64,000 nucleotides of DNA from Diphasiastrum complanatum (GCA_029204225.1 CM055107.1:23070178-23134177); one strand, 5' to 3'; positions 21,238-31,822 are shown, counted from the first letter of the stretch. Numbers and translations are program-made. The notes: generated by a model from the letters alone, not told the origin.

Positions 21238-21865
21238 TTTTGTATTTCCCTGATTAGTTGTAAATGCTTAATCACTCTAATCTTAGATTTACATAGAGCG
21301 ACTATACTTACAAGATGTTACTTGACATATAGATCAATAGAGCACACATACAGTGTAATATATTGTAGTTTGATGCTAGTAAGCAATCAAGACAAAAATA
21401 TAGAATACATGTCCGCCTGTGTGCGAAGACAATTCGATCTAGGATCTGTAGATCCAACTATCCGCTAGTAAAGTGAGACGATTGCTCGTGAGAGAACTGT
21501 GTTTCTCCCACGCTAGTGCACTATGTGGATTTGTATGCAGTGCTTGAAGAAATCAGAGAAAGATCAATATAGATGATTTTCTTGCTATGTTTGATCTCGA
21601 ATGCTAATGCATTTGTTGTCTATTCGTGTGTCTAACTAAGTTTCCTTGTTCATTTGAGTTCTGCACCTTGGTTGAAACTATGTTGAATGCTGCATTAATT
21701 TAATAAACGTAGATCAACAGTGCCTGACTACATTCTAGAGGACTATAGGAGTGATTCGGCTGGCAGTGTCCAACAATCGCATGTAAACTCCATCTGAGGG
21801 AAAAGAGAGAGTTGTGGTTCCTTTGCGAAAGCTTCGCGATTGCGATCCTCCTCATACTCTCAACA
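21238..21865 (+). repeat. LTR-A, second half, inverted
   Basis: This matches the minus strand of 19327-19950 along its length, from GATTAGTTGTA to CATACTCTCAACA. It lacks the first 390 bases of the LTR, which are found at 22474-22862 on the other strand. Confidence 0.85.
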
Positions 21866-21866
21866 A

Positions 21867-21911
21867 TGGTATCAGAGCATATCACTTTGATTCTCATCAG
21901 TGGTATCAGAA
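21867..21911 (+). other. Primer-binding site, initiator tRNA-Met, duplicated
   Basis: TGGTATCAGAGC lies one base after the LTR end CAACA, and TGGTATCAGAAC recurs exactly 34 bases later, after TTCTCATCAG. Confidence 0.85.
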
Positions 21912-22015
21912 CAGATCATCCTGTCATATTCTGACATAGCCAAGAAGCTAGCAGATCCAGGAGGCCAAGCATTCAAACAAATAACCATCAACAAGAGAAC
22001 AGACTCCAAAAAACA

Positions 22016-22471
22016 ATGGCTTCAATCAGCAGCATGCAGAGCAAGATCTGAACAATACTTGATTTTCCAGAATCTAACTTTCTAGCCTGGAAAGTTAAGA
22101 CCTCACTGATACTCAAGGGCGAAGGACTATCCCCCTGGGTGGATGGCACAGAAGAAATGCCTATGACAACAGGCAAGGAGCTACGCGAATGGAGGGAGAA
22201 AAATGACAAGGCAATAGCCTTGCTATCATCTTCCATAGAAGATAGTCTCACACTTGACCTGGTTACACTCTCCAAAGCTAAGGAGATGTGGGATGCATTA
22301 CTCACCATATTTCAAACGAAATCAAGAAGTCAAATCATGGTGCTGGAAGATCAACTGACGAATTTGTAGTGGGATGGAAAAGACCTCACTTCTTACGTAA
22401 GAAAGATGAAAGATCTGTTTCTGTCACTACATAACTCTGGAGCAGAGAACGTTGTGTTAGCTGAGAAGCAG
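22016..22471 (+). pseudogene. Copia gag N-terminal half, in the inverted segment
   Basis: An ATG at 22016-22018 opens a frame with LDFPESNFLAWKVKTSLIL, the usual copia gag start, followed by GEGLSPWVDG, a KAIALLSSSIEDSL helix and AKEMWDALLTIFQ. Stops occur at codon 12 and at 22367-22369. The frame runs on through LTSYVRKMKDLFLSLH to the inversion edge at 22471. The remainder, with the zinc knuckle, is on the minus strand at 21236-20880. Confidence 0.85.
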
Positions 22472-22473
22472 CA

Positions 22474-22862
22474 TATTAGCCATGACCTAGAATGAATCTG
22501 TTGACGTCATGCCATCAGATCAGATATCTGTACTTATGGGTACTTGCATGATCTTGCTGGTACTCTCTAGTGCGTGGAGGGTAGGAGAAGGTCTTGTTTT
22601 GGTCGTTTGCCTTCTCTCGTACTAGACTGTAAAAGATTCTTGTTCGTGAATCTTTCGAGTTTACGAATTGTTCATCTTTGTCTTTGACTTTCGAGTTCAC
22701 AAATTGTTCATCTTCGTTCCTTCAACTTTCGAGTTTGCGTCCCTTTGACTTTCAAGTTCGCGAAACTTTTTATGCTTCGTGTCTTCTAACTTTCGTGTTC
22801 GCGAACATCTTCGTCAGGCTGAGGGCTGAAAGCTAGCAAGGCTTTGTAGTTAGAAACATTTT
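22474..22862 (-). repeat. LTR-A, first half
   Basis: This is a direct repeat of 19965-20353, sharing TTAGCCA-GACCTA, TTGACGTCATG, GGTCTTGTTTTGGTCGTTTG and CGTCAGGCTGAGGGCTGAAA. The terminal TG has mutated to TA. It abuts a truncated RT on its right, so the RT end, RNase H and polypurine tract are deleted. Confidence 0.85.
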
Positions 22863-25365
22863 ATTTCTTCACATTCGAGTCTGCTGAGTTTGGAATGAAA
22901 CCATTCTCCATTAAGAAATGCATTTATTTTTTGGAACCAGGCCTTGGGTGACTGTTTAAGCCCATAGAGTGTCTTGTGAATTTTTTACACAAGGTGTTGC
23001 TTTCCGCTGAGCTCATATTTTTCTGGTTGTGACATAAAGATTTCTTCTTCAATGGTCTGGTTGAGGAAAGCGGTCTGGACATCCATTTGATGGACTTCAA
23101 GATCTGCTATAGCTGCAAAGGAGAGTAGCTAATGGATCAAAGCATGCTTGACGACTGGGCTGAAGGTCTTGGGATAATCCAGATTTGAAATCTGGGAATA
23201 ACCTTTGGTGACCAGCCTAGCTTGTATCGATTCAGCCTTCCTTCATCACCATAATTTGCCTTGAATATCCATTTGCATGGAATCGAATTTCTCCCCTTTA
23301 GCAGCTCAATGACTGTCCACGTTTGATTCTCTATCAGAGAATTGAATTCAGCTCCATCATTGCTTTCCATTTATCAGCATTAGGTGTAGACATTTGACCC
23401 CCTACTGTTCAGGCTCATTTTTTGAGTTTGTGTCGATTTTTAATTTTTGATTCTGAAATCTTTTTTGATACTTGGATTGAAAATCTCTTCGATACTTGGA
23501 TCGAAAATTTCTTGAGCTTTCCTCTTGTGGTTGATAAATCGATCTTCCACAAAACTAACATCTTTGTTCGTGAATGATTTTTCTGTTTCCAAATTGTAGA
23601 GCTTGTATGCCTTGTGGTCTGGGGAGTAGCCAACGAAAATCGATTTTGTGTTTTTGACATCCAGCTTCTTCTTGAGATCGTCAGGGATATAAGCATAAGC
23701 AACACAACCACACACTCCGATATTCTTGAGTGATGGTTTTGATTATGTCCACACCTTATAAAATGACTTGCCATTCAGGGCTTTGGTAATGGATTGATTT
23801 TGTAGATAGATGGCTGTAGAAACAGCTTATGCCCAAAAATTCCTCAAAAGAGAGGCATGGGCTAGCATGCTCTTGGCACTTTTGATGAGTGTCTGATTCT
23901 TCCATTCATCTACACCATTGGACTAAGGTGAGTAGCTCGTTGTTAATTGTTGATATATTCTGTTGGCCTTGCAGAACTCCTTAAATTCGGTGGAGATAAA
24001 TTCTCCCCCTCCATTTGTGCGTATAACTTTGATCTTCCTCTGGGTCTAATTTTCAACAAATGCCTTGAATTGTGTGAAGAACTTGAATGCCTCTGATTTT
24101 TTCTTCAAAAAATAGGTTGTAGTCCTTCGAGAGAAGTCATCGATGAAGGTTAGAAGGTATAGACCTCTCCCTTTGGAAGCAGTCTGCATCGAGCCACAGA
24201 TGTCGCTATGTACAAGATCTAACAGGCCTTTAGAAGTATGAATTAAGTCATAAATGAAAGGACTTCAAGCATGCTTGCTGATGATACAGCTTTCACATGG
24301 AGAAGTTAGTTTCCAGACAGAAGGCAAATCTTGTACTAGTTTTTGAGTTGACCTTTGTTGAATACTATTGAAGCTCAAATGGCCCAATCTGAAATGCCAA
24401 AGCATATCAGATGATTTGGAAGTTCAGGTGTGAAGAGCTTGAATGTTGGAAGAATAACAGTGGCTAAGTTTGTGGAGATTGTCACTTCTTCTCCCGAAAG
24501 CTAGAACTTTTTGAGTTTTGTCAAGGATGGTGCAGCTGATTGTATCAAATTTGACCCTTTGTCCTGAATTAGTAGTTCTACTAACTAAGAGTAGATTCTT
24601 GGTCAAATTTGGAACGTGAAGGACATTGAACAACAACTTGACTTCACCATTCTGAAATTTGATTATGATTGTTCCTTCGCCTTGAATCGAATGTGATGAG
24701 TTGTCTCCAAGTTGCACAATGCGAGAATGGGTGAAAGATTTATAATCTTTCAACCAATCTTGATGGTGATTCATGTGTTGGGTTACTTTAGAATCGAGAT
24801 ACTAGGAATCAATATCATGTTGTTCTCCGACCTTGGTCATAAAGGCTGCTTCATCTTCCTCTTGCTGTTGTATCGAAAAACTGATTGAGGCAGAATTCGC
24901 TTGTTGTTGGAACTGCTTCTTCTTCTCATTGTTGAATTTTAAAATTCTGCAATCCTTAATCTCATGTCCTGTTCTCTTGCAGTATCTGCAGAAAAGTTTC
25001 TACATTGATTGGAAAGATGAAGAGTTCGAATTCGATTCTGAGCTTGAATTCAACCTAGAGCCAAAATTCCAGCCTGAGTCAAAATTTGATCTTGACTACA
25101 TATTTCTCTTCTTTTTGGATTTGAACTTTTGATTTTTGGAATATAGAACTTGAGGATCCGACCCAATGCTTGAGGAGGTTGCAAATCTTCTGGACTCCTC
25201 TTGTTGGAGCAATGAGATCACTCTTAAAATGGTGATCTTCTCTTGGATCGAAATTGCTAGGACAAGTAAAGAGTGCCCGTCGTTGAGGGGCAATGTAGGC
25301 CGATCTAGGTGGCGACCGATGATTTGGATGATGGCTGATCTCGCACATCTCGCATCTCCTTGACG
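22863..25365 (-). pseudogene. Copia pol and gag end of the array, RT truncated at the LTR
   Basis: From right to left the minus strand reads a gag C-terminus with the knuckle CRYCKRTGHEIKDC (about 24990), then YLDSKVTQHMNHHQDWL, where the protease DSG has become DSK. The GAG-pre-integrase box follows (WHFRLGHLSFNS, CESCIISKH), then integrase (DICGSMQTAS, LTFIDDFSRR, GGEFISTEFKEFC). After VCGCVAYAYIPDD and RT QTWTVIELLKGRNSIPCKWIF comes a degraded LKQSPRPGS region before the sequence meets LTR-A. Stops are frequent and there are frame changes near 23440 and 23370. Dead copy. Confidence 0.85.
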
Positions 25366-25870
<505 letters not shown>

Positions 25871-26704
25871 GAAAGTAGTCCATTTAGTGGCATTCCCCAG
25901 GACATAAAGGGCATTCTCAGACAAACGGCTTTAGAATTGGGTTGCAAATGGTCTTGTGGGTTTGTGTTGAGTCCACAAACCTGTGAACACCTCCAGTTTA
26001 AAATGCTGACCTTTTTTTACTGAATCCGACCAATTCTTGGCTCGACGAGCCTAGAATCCTAGGACTATGTTTAGGGTTTTTGTTTCGGACAAACGTTTCA
26101 TTGTGAGTACTGAACCGTTTGGAGTCTGGTTTAGTCCTATGGGTTCGTCTCGTCGTGTAGCACAGGACGGAATAGAAGATCTGAAAAATGGACTTCGTTC
26201 GACGACACTGGACCAATTCTCAGGAATGTTGAAAAGTACTCCATTTAGTGGCATTCCCCCCGACAAAAAGGGCTTTTCTTGACAAACGGCTCCAAAATTG
26301 AGCTGCAAATGGTCCTGTGGGTTTGTGTTGAGCCCACGAACCTGTAAATACCTCCGGTCCGAAGTTCTGACTGTTTTTAATTGAATCCGACCATTTTTTG
26401 GCTCGACGAGCTTAGAATCCTAGGACTACATTTAGGGTTTTTGGTTCAGATGCACGTTTTGCTGTGAGTACTGAACCGTTTGGAGCCCAGTTTAGTGTTG
26501 TAAGTTCATATTGGCATGCAACATAGGACGAAACAGATAGTCTGAAAAATGGACTTCGTTCGACGACACTGGACCAGTTCTCGGAGATGCTAGAATGTAG
26601 TCCATTTAGTGGCATTCCCCCCGACAAATAGATTGTTTTCGGACAAACGACATCAAAATTGAGCTACAAATGGTCTCTTGGGTTCATGTCAAGCCAACAA
26701 ACCT
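25871..26704. repeat. 361-bp tandem repeat, about 2.3 copies
   Basis: The word CCATTTAGTGGCATTCC starts at 25880, 26241 and 26602, an exact 361-base spacing each time. The units also share GACAAACG, TCGACGAGC-TAGAATCCTAGG, GTACTGAACCGTTTGGAG and TGGACTTCGTTCGACGACAC. The third copy breaks off at about 26704 and dissolves into TG-rich sequence. There is no coding potential shared by the copies. Confidence 0.9.
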
Positions 26705-26887
26705 GTGGACGAACGGTTGGAGGTCAAAGACGATAGAGAATGTGTTAGTACAAAATGTGTGCTTGTATGTGATGTATGCAAGTTTAGGGTTCTGAGAGCC
26801 CAACAAAGGTTTGCGTGTGTACGTGTTTGCACGTTGTGTGTGCGTGTGTACAAGTATGAGTGTGTGTATGTGTGTATGTACATGTAT

Positions 26888-26929
<42 letters not shown>

Positions 26930-27234
26930 ATGTGTGATGTGTACGTGTGTATATGTATGTGTGCCATGTATGTGTGTGTATGTTGTGTGTGTGGGTGCAT
27001 GTGTATATTATGTGTATGTGTTGTGCATGCATGTGGTGTGTGCATGTGTGTATGTGGTGTGTGCACGTGTGTGTATGTGTGTATGTGTATGTGTTGTGTA
27101 TGTGTGTGTATGTGCATATTTGTGTGTGTGTGTGTGTGTGTGTGTTTGTGTATGTGTGTGTGGGCCATGTGTGTGTCTATGGAGGGTGTGTGTGTGTGTG
27201 TATGCTGTAGCTTTAGGTTTTAGGCTTAGGTTCG

Positions 27235-27278
<44 letters not shown>

Positions 27279-27300
27279 AGGTTTAGTTGTGTGTGTGTTA
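26705..27300. repeat. Second TG-rich microsatellite tract
   Basis: TG/TA-type repeats run from about 26800 to 27297, with clean runs near 26888-26930 and 27236-27276 separated by TGTATGTG-type variants. No gene is seen. Confidence 0.95.
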
Positions 27301-27460
27301 GGCTTAAGACAATAATCATTAGGGTCAAGCTTTAGGCATTAGGCATAAGACATTAGGCTTTAGGAATTAGGCATTAGGGTTAGGCTATAGACATTAATCA
27401 TTAGGGTTACGTTTTAGGCTTTAGGAATTAGGCATTAGGCATTAGGCTTTAGATGTTAGG
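27300..27460 (+). repeat. Degenerate telomere-like 7-mer array
   Basis: The tract is a drifting 7-base repeat of TTAGGCA, TTAGGCT, TTTAGGA, TTAGGGT and similar words, related to the plant telomere unit TTTAGGG. It directly abuts the LEUNIG-like exon. Confidence 0.75.
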
Positions 27461-27757
27461 TTCAGCCCAATTTCAACACGCTTGGAAACATCCTCATTTG
27501 ACAAAACTGTTAGACTGTGGGATGCGGACAATGTGAGTATTTTGAACTAAACAGCTCTTGCGATTTCGTGGCTTGGTAGCAAGGAAACTAACAATTTTTG
27601 CTTTTAATTCCTTTGAAAAGGGTCTTTGAAATTTTCAACTCGAGTGGTAGTATGATTTGTGGCATGCTTGCCAGCTTTTGTTCATTTCAATAAGAGAAAG
27701 ATTATTGGTTTTTTGCAGCCAAGCAAATCCTATCCGATGGGAATGCACCTCAAAGTA
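27461..27757 (+). pseudogene. LEUNIG-like WD40 exon fragment, possibly two exons
   Basis: Positions 27461-27532 read [20 protein letters not shown] and then DADN, followed at 27533 by a 5' splice site (GTGAGT). The [14 protein letters not shown] string is the signature WD40 strand of plant LEUNIG-type corepressors as I remember it. A pyrimidine-rich tract ending TTTTTTGCAG (27718) is followed in the same phase by PSKSYPMGMHL, which weakly resembles the next LEUNIG residues. No other exons are found within several kb on either side, and a telomere-like array sits immediately upstream. It is therefore most likely a displaced gene fragment. Confidence 0.6.
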
Positions 27758-27812
27758 TTAATGAAAAAAAAAATCCCAAATAAATGCATCAAATCTATTG
27801 TGATTTTGACTT

Positions 27813-27815
<3 letters not shown>

Positions 27816-27869
<54 letters not shown>

Positions 27870-27954
27870 CTCGCATGCTACTCGCGATCCAGAGAGGGAG
27901 AAAGAGACCCACCTTCTGCTCGCGAGAGAGAGACCCCCTTGCTGCTCGCAATCC

Positions 27955-28008
<54 letters not shown>

Positions 28009-28015
28009 TGGAAGA
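27816..28015. repeat. (GT)n(GA)n microsatellite
   Basis: GT repeats at 27816-27835 pass into GA repeats with interruptions. A clean GA run lies at about 27959-28004, with GAGAGGGAGA-type spacers. Confidence 0.9.
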
Positions 28016-28074
28016 TTGTGAGAGAGGGGAGAGGGGGAAGATCGTGAGAGAGGTCCGTTTGAATTAGGACCTGG

Positions 28075-28230
28075 GGAGTAATGTGTATGCATGGGGCAGG
28101 ATGCATACATCCTCCTCCCCATGCATGCATCTAAGAAGTTTAGTTAGTTTTTTTGAAAAAGTACATGGGGTAGGAGGATGCACCCATGCAACCATGGGCA
28201 CATCCTCCTACCCCATACACAGGCACAAAT
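28075..28230. repeat. Foldback repeat with ATGCATGGGG / CCCCATGCAT arms, copy 1
   Basis: Nested inverted words (ATGCATGGGG-AGGATG against CATCCTCCTCCCCATGCAT, then a second palindrome around CCATGCAACCATGG) make a self-complementary block. Related vocabulary returns at 31592-31740 on the far side of the LRR/GH5 remnants. A small MITE is plausible. Confidence 0.5.
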
Positions 28231-28477
28231 GTGACACACAAATATCTTTATATATATAAATATATAGATATGTATTATATGTGCGGCTGCTGTTGTACAT
28301 CCTTAATCTTGTCCCTTTTGAGGTTTCAGCATTTGGGTACCTTGAGTCCATCCCACCAACATCTCAGGAATCAAAGCTAAAACCCAACCAAGGATTTTTC
28401 TAATCCAATAAACCCATATTACAATATTCTAAAATCCAATAAAGAACTTTTTCCAAGGAAGAAAATGCTTCTTGGTT

Positions 28478-28556
28478 TCCAAGAGGAGACTCGAACCTGG
28501 GACCAAAGAAACTTTGGATGCCAAGCTAACCAGCTGAGCCAACCCTCTTGGGTCTC
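28478..28556 (-). ncRNA. tRNA-derived sequence with pol III A and B boxes (SINE head or tRNA relic)
   Basis: The minus strand carries an A-box-like TGGCTCAGCTGG followed 40-odd bases later by a B-box-like GGTTCGAGTCT, the internal promoter layout of tRNA genes. CCAAGAGG and CCTCTTGG could pair as an acceptor-like stem, and CCAAAGTTTCTTTGG forms a hairpin between the boxes. The T-stem pairs poorly, so I do not call a functional tRNA. Confidence 0.5.
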
Positions 28557-29000
28557 AAGGAAGAAAATGATGTTATGGATGAAAGAAAGCTTGCAACTGT
28601 AGAATTGTCAGTCCAAGCTTGAATCTTATAAACAAAATACAATTTTTTCCATCTCTTAAAAAGCAGTTCTTTTCAAGGGAGAATATCAAAATATGGATGA
28701 GCAAAAGCTTGCAAAAGTTATGGATCAGTGTAGTGATTCTGGAAATCAGAAATAGAAGATGCTAGTTGTAGAACTCGTCTATTTGAGCAAGGGAATTGAT
28801 TTTTGAATCAATAATGATGCATGTGAGCTCTTACCATATCACATAAATTACTTTTAGACTCTAAATTATTTGAATCTAAACCCCAACTAACATCATGAGA
28901 GAAGAGACTGGGCTCTGAAATTCACCTTAGGATGTGCCTTACAATCTGTTCAAGAGTCATTTTATAATGCCATGCCTTGTCAGATTTCCACGGCCTTTCA
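28557..29000. other. No gene seen
   Basis: This is AT-rich sequence between the tRNA-derived unit and the LRR remnant. I see no domain, repeat or splice pattern I can support. Confidence 0.3.
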
Positions 29001-29001
29001 G

Positions 29002-29319
29002 TTAGCATAAAGCAGTTATCATATGATCTCTCTGCGGAACCAGAATTGATAGTTGCAAATTTGCAATACCTTTTGCGATAGCTTTTAGCCTGCACAGATT
29101 GTAATACTCTGCAAAATCACAAGCTGACAGAACTACTCGATGAGTGAAATTATTCAGTAGCACTTCGAATACATTGATACTTTTCTTGTAAAGTCCTTGA
29201 ATCATGCAACCATTACAATGGGGAAGGTATATCCAGGCATAGATAGTGTACCTCCAGAATTCCCTGTTACAATGCACATATTTGCTCAAATGTAGGATCA
29301 ACAAATTTGCGAATGCCAC
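29002..29319 (-). CDS. Possible downstream exon of the LRR remnant, unknown domain
   Basis: An open stretch of 105 codons lies on the same strand about 100 bases beyond the LRR stop. It has a Cys/Tyr/Leu-rich composition with no transmembrane run and no domain I recognise. Its length, strand and position fit a further exon or C-terminal region of the LRR gene, but it could be chance. Confidence 0.25.
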   Translation of the reverse strand: MAFANLLILHLSKYVHCNREFWRYTIYAWIYLPHCNGCMIQGLYKKSINVFEVLLNNFTHRVVLSACDFAEYYNLCRLKAIAKGIANLQLSILVPQRDHMITALC

Positions 29320-29421
29320 ACGAAAATCCTACTGTGTTTTGAGACTCAAAAGTCTCAGCAGAGTCAACTCACTATAGGTAAATCGATGATTACGACCAAG
29401 AAAGAACTCATAAAAGATAGT

Positions 29422-30350
29422 TCAATGCCTGAAGTTGCATTCCCTTGCTGGCCTTGAAGCTTGGATACCAGTATTTAAGGTACAAGAAGACTGCTTTGAA
29501 GGAATCAAGCAATTGTATTGGATATAGAAGGTGCAAGTGACATGCAGAGGAATGTTTGACTTCATTTCCACATTTTCGAAGTAATTATGTTGCAAATAGA
29601 GATTCTGTAGATGTCCAAGTAACATGCTCACAAAAAAGCATTGTGGCACCACTCCAGTCAGGTTATTATTGTTCAAAAATAGGTTGTTGGTGAATACGAA
29701 CCAGGAAGGAAGCGTTCCTATTAGAAGGTTATAGCTCAGATCAATGGATCCAATAGTAACAGGCCCTTTCGGGGCAAGAACTCGTGAAAGCTTATTTCTT
29801 TGAAGATACATGTTAGACAATTCAAATCCAAAAATCTCCAGAGGAATGTTTCCCGTGAACTGATTGAAACTCAAATCCAAGTACCTGAGGTTATGCAAGT
29901 AAGCCAAGCTTTGTAAACTCCCGGTCAATGAATTCATGGAGAGAGATAGGTATACCAAAGACTGTGACAGCCGTGGCAGAGAGCCCCATAGTATGTTCTG
30001 CTCAAGGTCAAGACGGATAAGTGGGGCAGAAAAGCTTGGGATTTGCCCGATGATGTTGTTGTGTGAAAGTGCCAAAGTGTTTAGTTTTGGAAGAGCGCCT
30101 ATCACTACAGGAATAATCCCCGACAACTCATTATGACCCAAATCTAAGCCTTGCAGGTTCTGAAGGTTTGCAAAGCTTTCAGAAATTGGACCTGAGAGCC
30201 TGTTTTTGCTGATTTCTAGAAATTAAAGCAACGGCAATCCTCCAATCCACCAAGGCCATCCATCTACCCCATGGCAAAAAGTAGAATCATTAGAAGGGCT
30301 GCAAGCAACGTTCTCTTCCAAAATCCTTGTGGTTTGATGCATATCGACTT
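29422..30350 (-). pseudogene. Leucine-rich repeat protein remnant
   Basis: About ten plant extracellular-type LRRs (LxxLxLxxNxLxGxIP) run from FLEISKNRLSGPI near 30225 to a degenerate YLQHNYFENVEM near 29570. Clear ones are NLQGLDLGHNELSGIIP, LNTLALSHNNIIGQIP and LRYLDLSFNQFTGNIP. A C-rich N-terminal cap-like segment (CSPSNDSTFCHGVDGWPWW, about 30300-30255) precedes them, and PSKQSSC...ECNF follows as a C-terminal cap. A TAA near 30222 splits the frame. No kinase or membrane segment is found before the stop at 29422-29424. It lies just downstream of, and on the same strand as, the GH5 remnant. Such LRRs usually bind peptides or glycans outside the cell. This copy is broken. Confidence 0.75.
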
Positions 30351-30421
30351 CATGTTTGGCTTCATGCTTGCTCAAACCTCGTATTCCGATGTCACCAAAG
30401 AAGTATCACAGAAGCATTATC

Positions 30422-31490
30422 TCATCTTCCCTCCAGGCGATAATTGAGAAAAAAATCAGCAGTGCATGGATCAAAGAAAAAGAAAATGATGTTGCCAAAA
30501 ACTGCCCAAGGGTAGGTCCGAGCCAACTTCTTCGCTACCTCCAGATTGACATTCCCAGAAATGTTAAAAACATATTGTTGTATGTCTGATCCTGTCTTGG
30601 ATTCGAATGGCTTGTATGCCCAGCCTATCCATGACTGCACATGAGAGTCTGCTGCGGCAAAAACATCTTCTACGGATTCTTTCCTTCCAATAATCCGAGA
30701 AATCTTCTTTCTTCTGATAATCTCCATAGAATGGCATAATTCTTGCGGACTACCTCTTTCTTCTCCTAGCCAAGAGGCAGGACCTTCATAAAAAACACGA
30801 AGCTTTGGCTCACATACATTCATTAGCGGATCCCCAAAGAGCGTGCTACTGTTGTTCTCCAGCCATCCATTGTTGTTGCCTCCTGTGTTGATGAAAAAGT
30901 CAGTAAGCATTGTTCCACATCCAAGCTTCTCACCCTCCTTCAATCTCTCAGAAAAGGTCTGGTTGGGGCTGAAATTGAGAGGCCTATAATAGTGATAGCT
31001 CAGCACCATCTTGTTCTTATATCTCTCACCTCCAGGAGCTGTACAGAAGCCACTCCTCATATTATCAAAGGTGAGTGATTCAAAGAAAACAATCCTCTCA
31101 CAGTCCATGGATTGAACAGGTGCTTGCAGCTTCTCATAGAATGGGACCAATTAGTTGATTTTGTCTGCTATTCCAGGAAGGAGCAATAATGAGTTACGGT
31201 AGAAATTCCCAGCCCATGGCTCATTCATGAGCTCGTAGCCCAACACGCCAGGCTCACTCCGAAAGGCCTTGGCAACCACCTTCCAATAATCTGCTAGACG
31301 ATCTGCCCATCCCCAATGATTTTCATACAAGTCTTGGAACGATTTTGAGACATCGTAGGAGATAATATAGTACCAAAACCAATCAAAGCTTTTCAATTCT
31401 CCTTCAGCTGAGAATCTATAGCCTCATCCGGATCTGCAAACCATCTTCGGCTTAGAGGCTTTGGGAAGGAAGTTGCATAGTCCACCCAAT
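30422..31490 (-). pseudogene. Glycoside hydrolase family 5 (endoglycoceramidase/cellulase-like) remnant
   Basis: The minus strand gives a 5' piece (about 31490-31400) with FADPDEAIDSQLKE, then after a frame shift WFWYYIISYDV...SKSFQDLYENHWGWADRLADYW and LGYELMNEPWAG. NEP holds the acid/base glutamate of GH5 enzymes (about 31220). A TAA (31151-31153) interrupts, and the same frame continues with MVLSYHYYRP and GTMLTDFF (about 30900), where the nucleophile Glu of a TEF motif would be expected but Asp is found. The C-terminal part ends at 30422. The N-terminal third of the barrel, before 31490, is replaced by low-complexity sequence. The order and NEPWAG context suggest an endoglycoceramidase-like subfamily. 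Truncation, a stop, a frameshift and the probable loss of the nucleophile mean no activity. Confidence 0.75.
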
Positions 31491-31499
31491 TGGGAGAGA

Positions 31500-31790
31500 G
31501 GGGGAAAGAGAGAGATACTAAAATTCAAATTGGGAGAGAGGGGGAAAGTACGCTATAGGAGAGAGAGAGAGATACTGATACTAGGGCCATGTCTATGAAT
31601 GCATTGGGACGAGGGCCATGTATGCTTTTCCCCATACATGCATCTTTTTTCTCAAGTTTTTAAAGTTAAAAAAAAGCTTATGCATGGGTGAGGGAGGAGG
31701 ATGCATGGGTGCACCTATACACATGCACAAAATTGTACATAAGTTTAAATATATATATAAATATATGCATATATATACATACACACACAC

Positions 31791-31822
<32 letters not shown>

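Larger units (their letters stand above)
21237..22472 (+). other. Inverted segment of the copia array (LTR part, primer site, gag N-terminus)
   Basis: The plus strand carries the second half of an LTR (21238-21865), the primer site (21867) and the gag N-terminus (22016-22471). The flanking minus-strand sequence supplies the first LTR half on the right (22862-22474) and the gag C-terminus on the left (21236-20880). CATG at the left edge and CATAT at the right edge form the short inverted match. Read in the opposite sense, LTR and gag are both continuous and gag stays in frame. Confidence 0.75.

Noticed and set aside
28478-28556. Functional tRNA gene on the minus strand
   Set aside because: The A and B boxes are good, but the T-stem has mismatches and no clear anticodon loop could be set.
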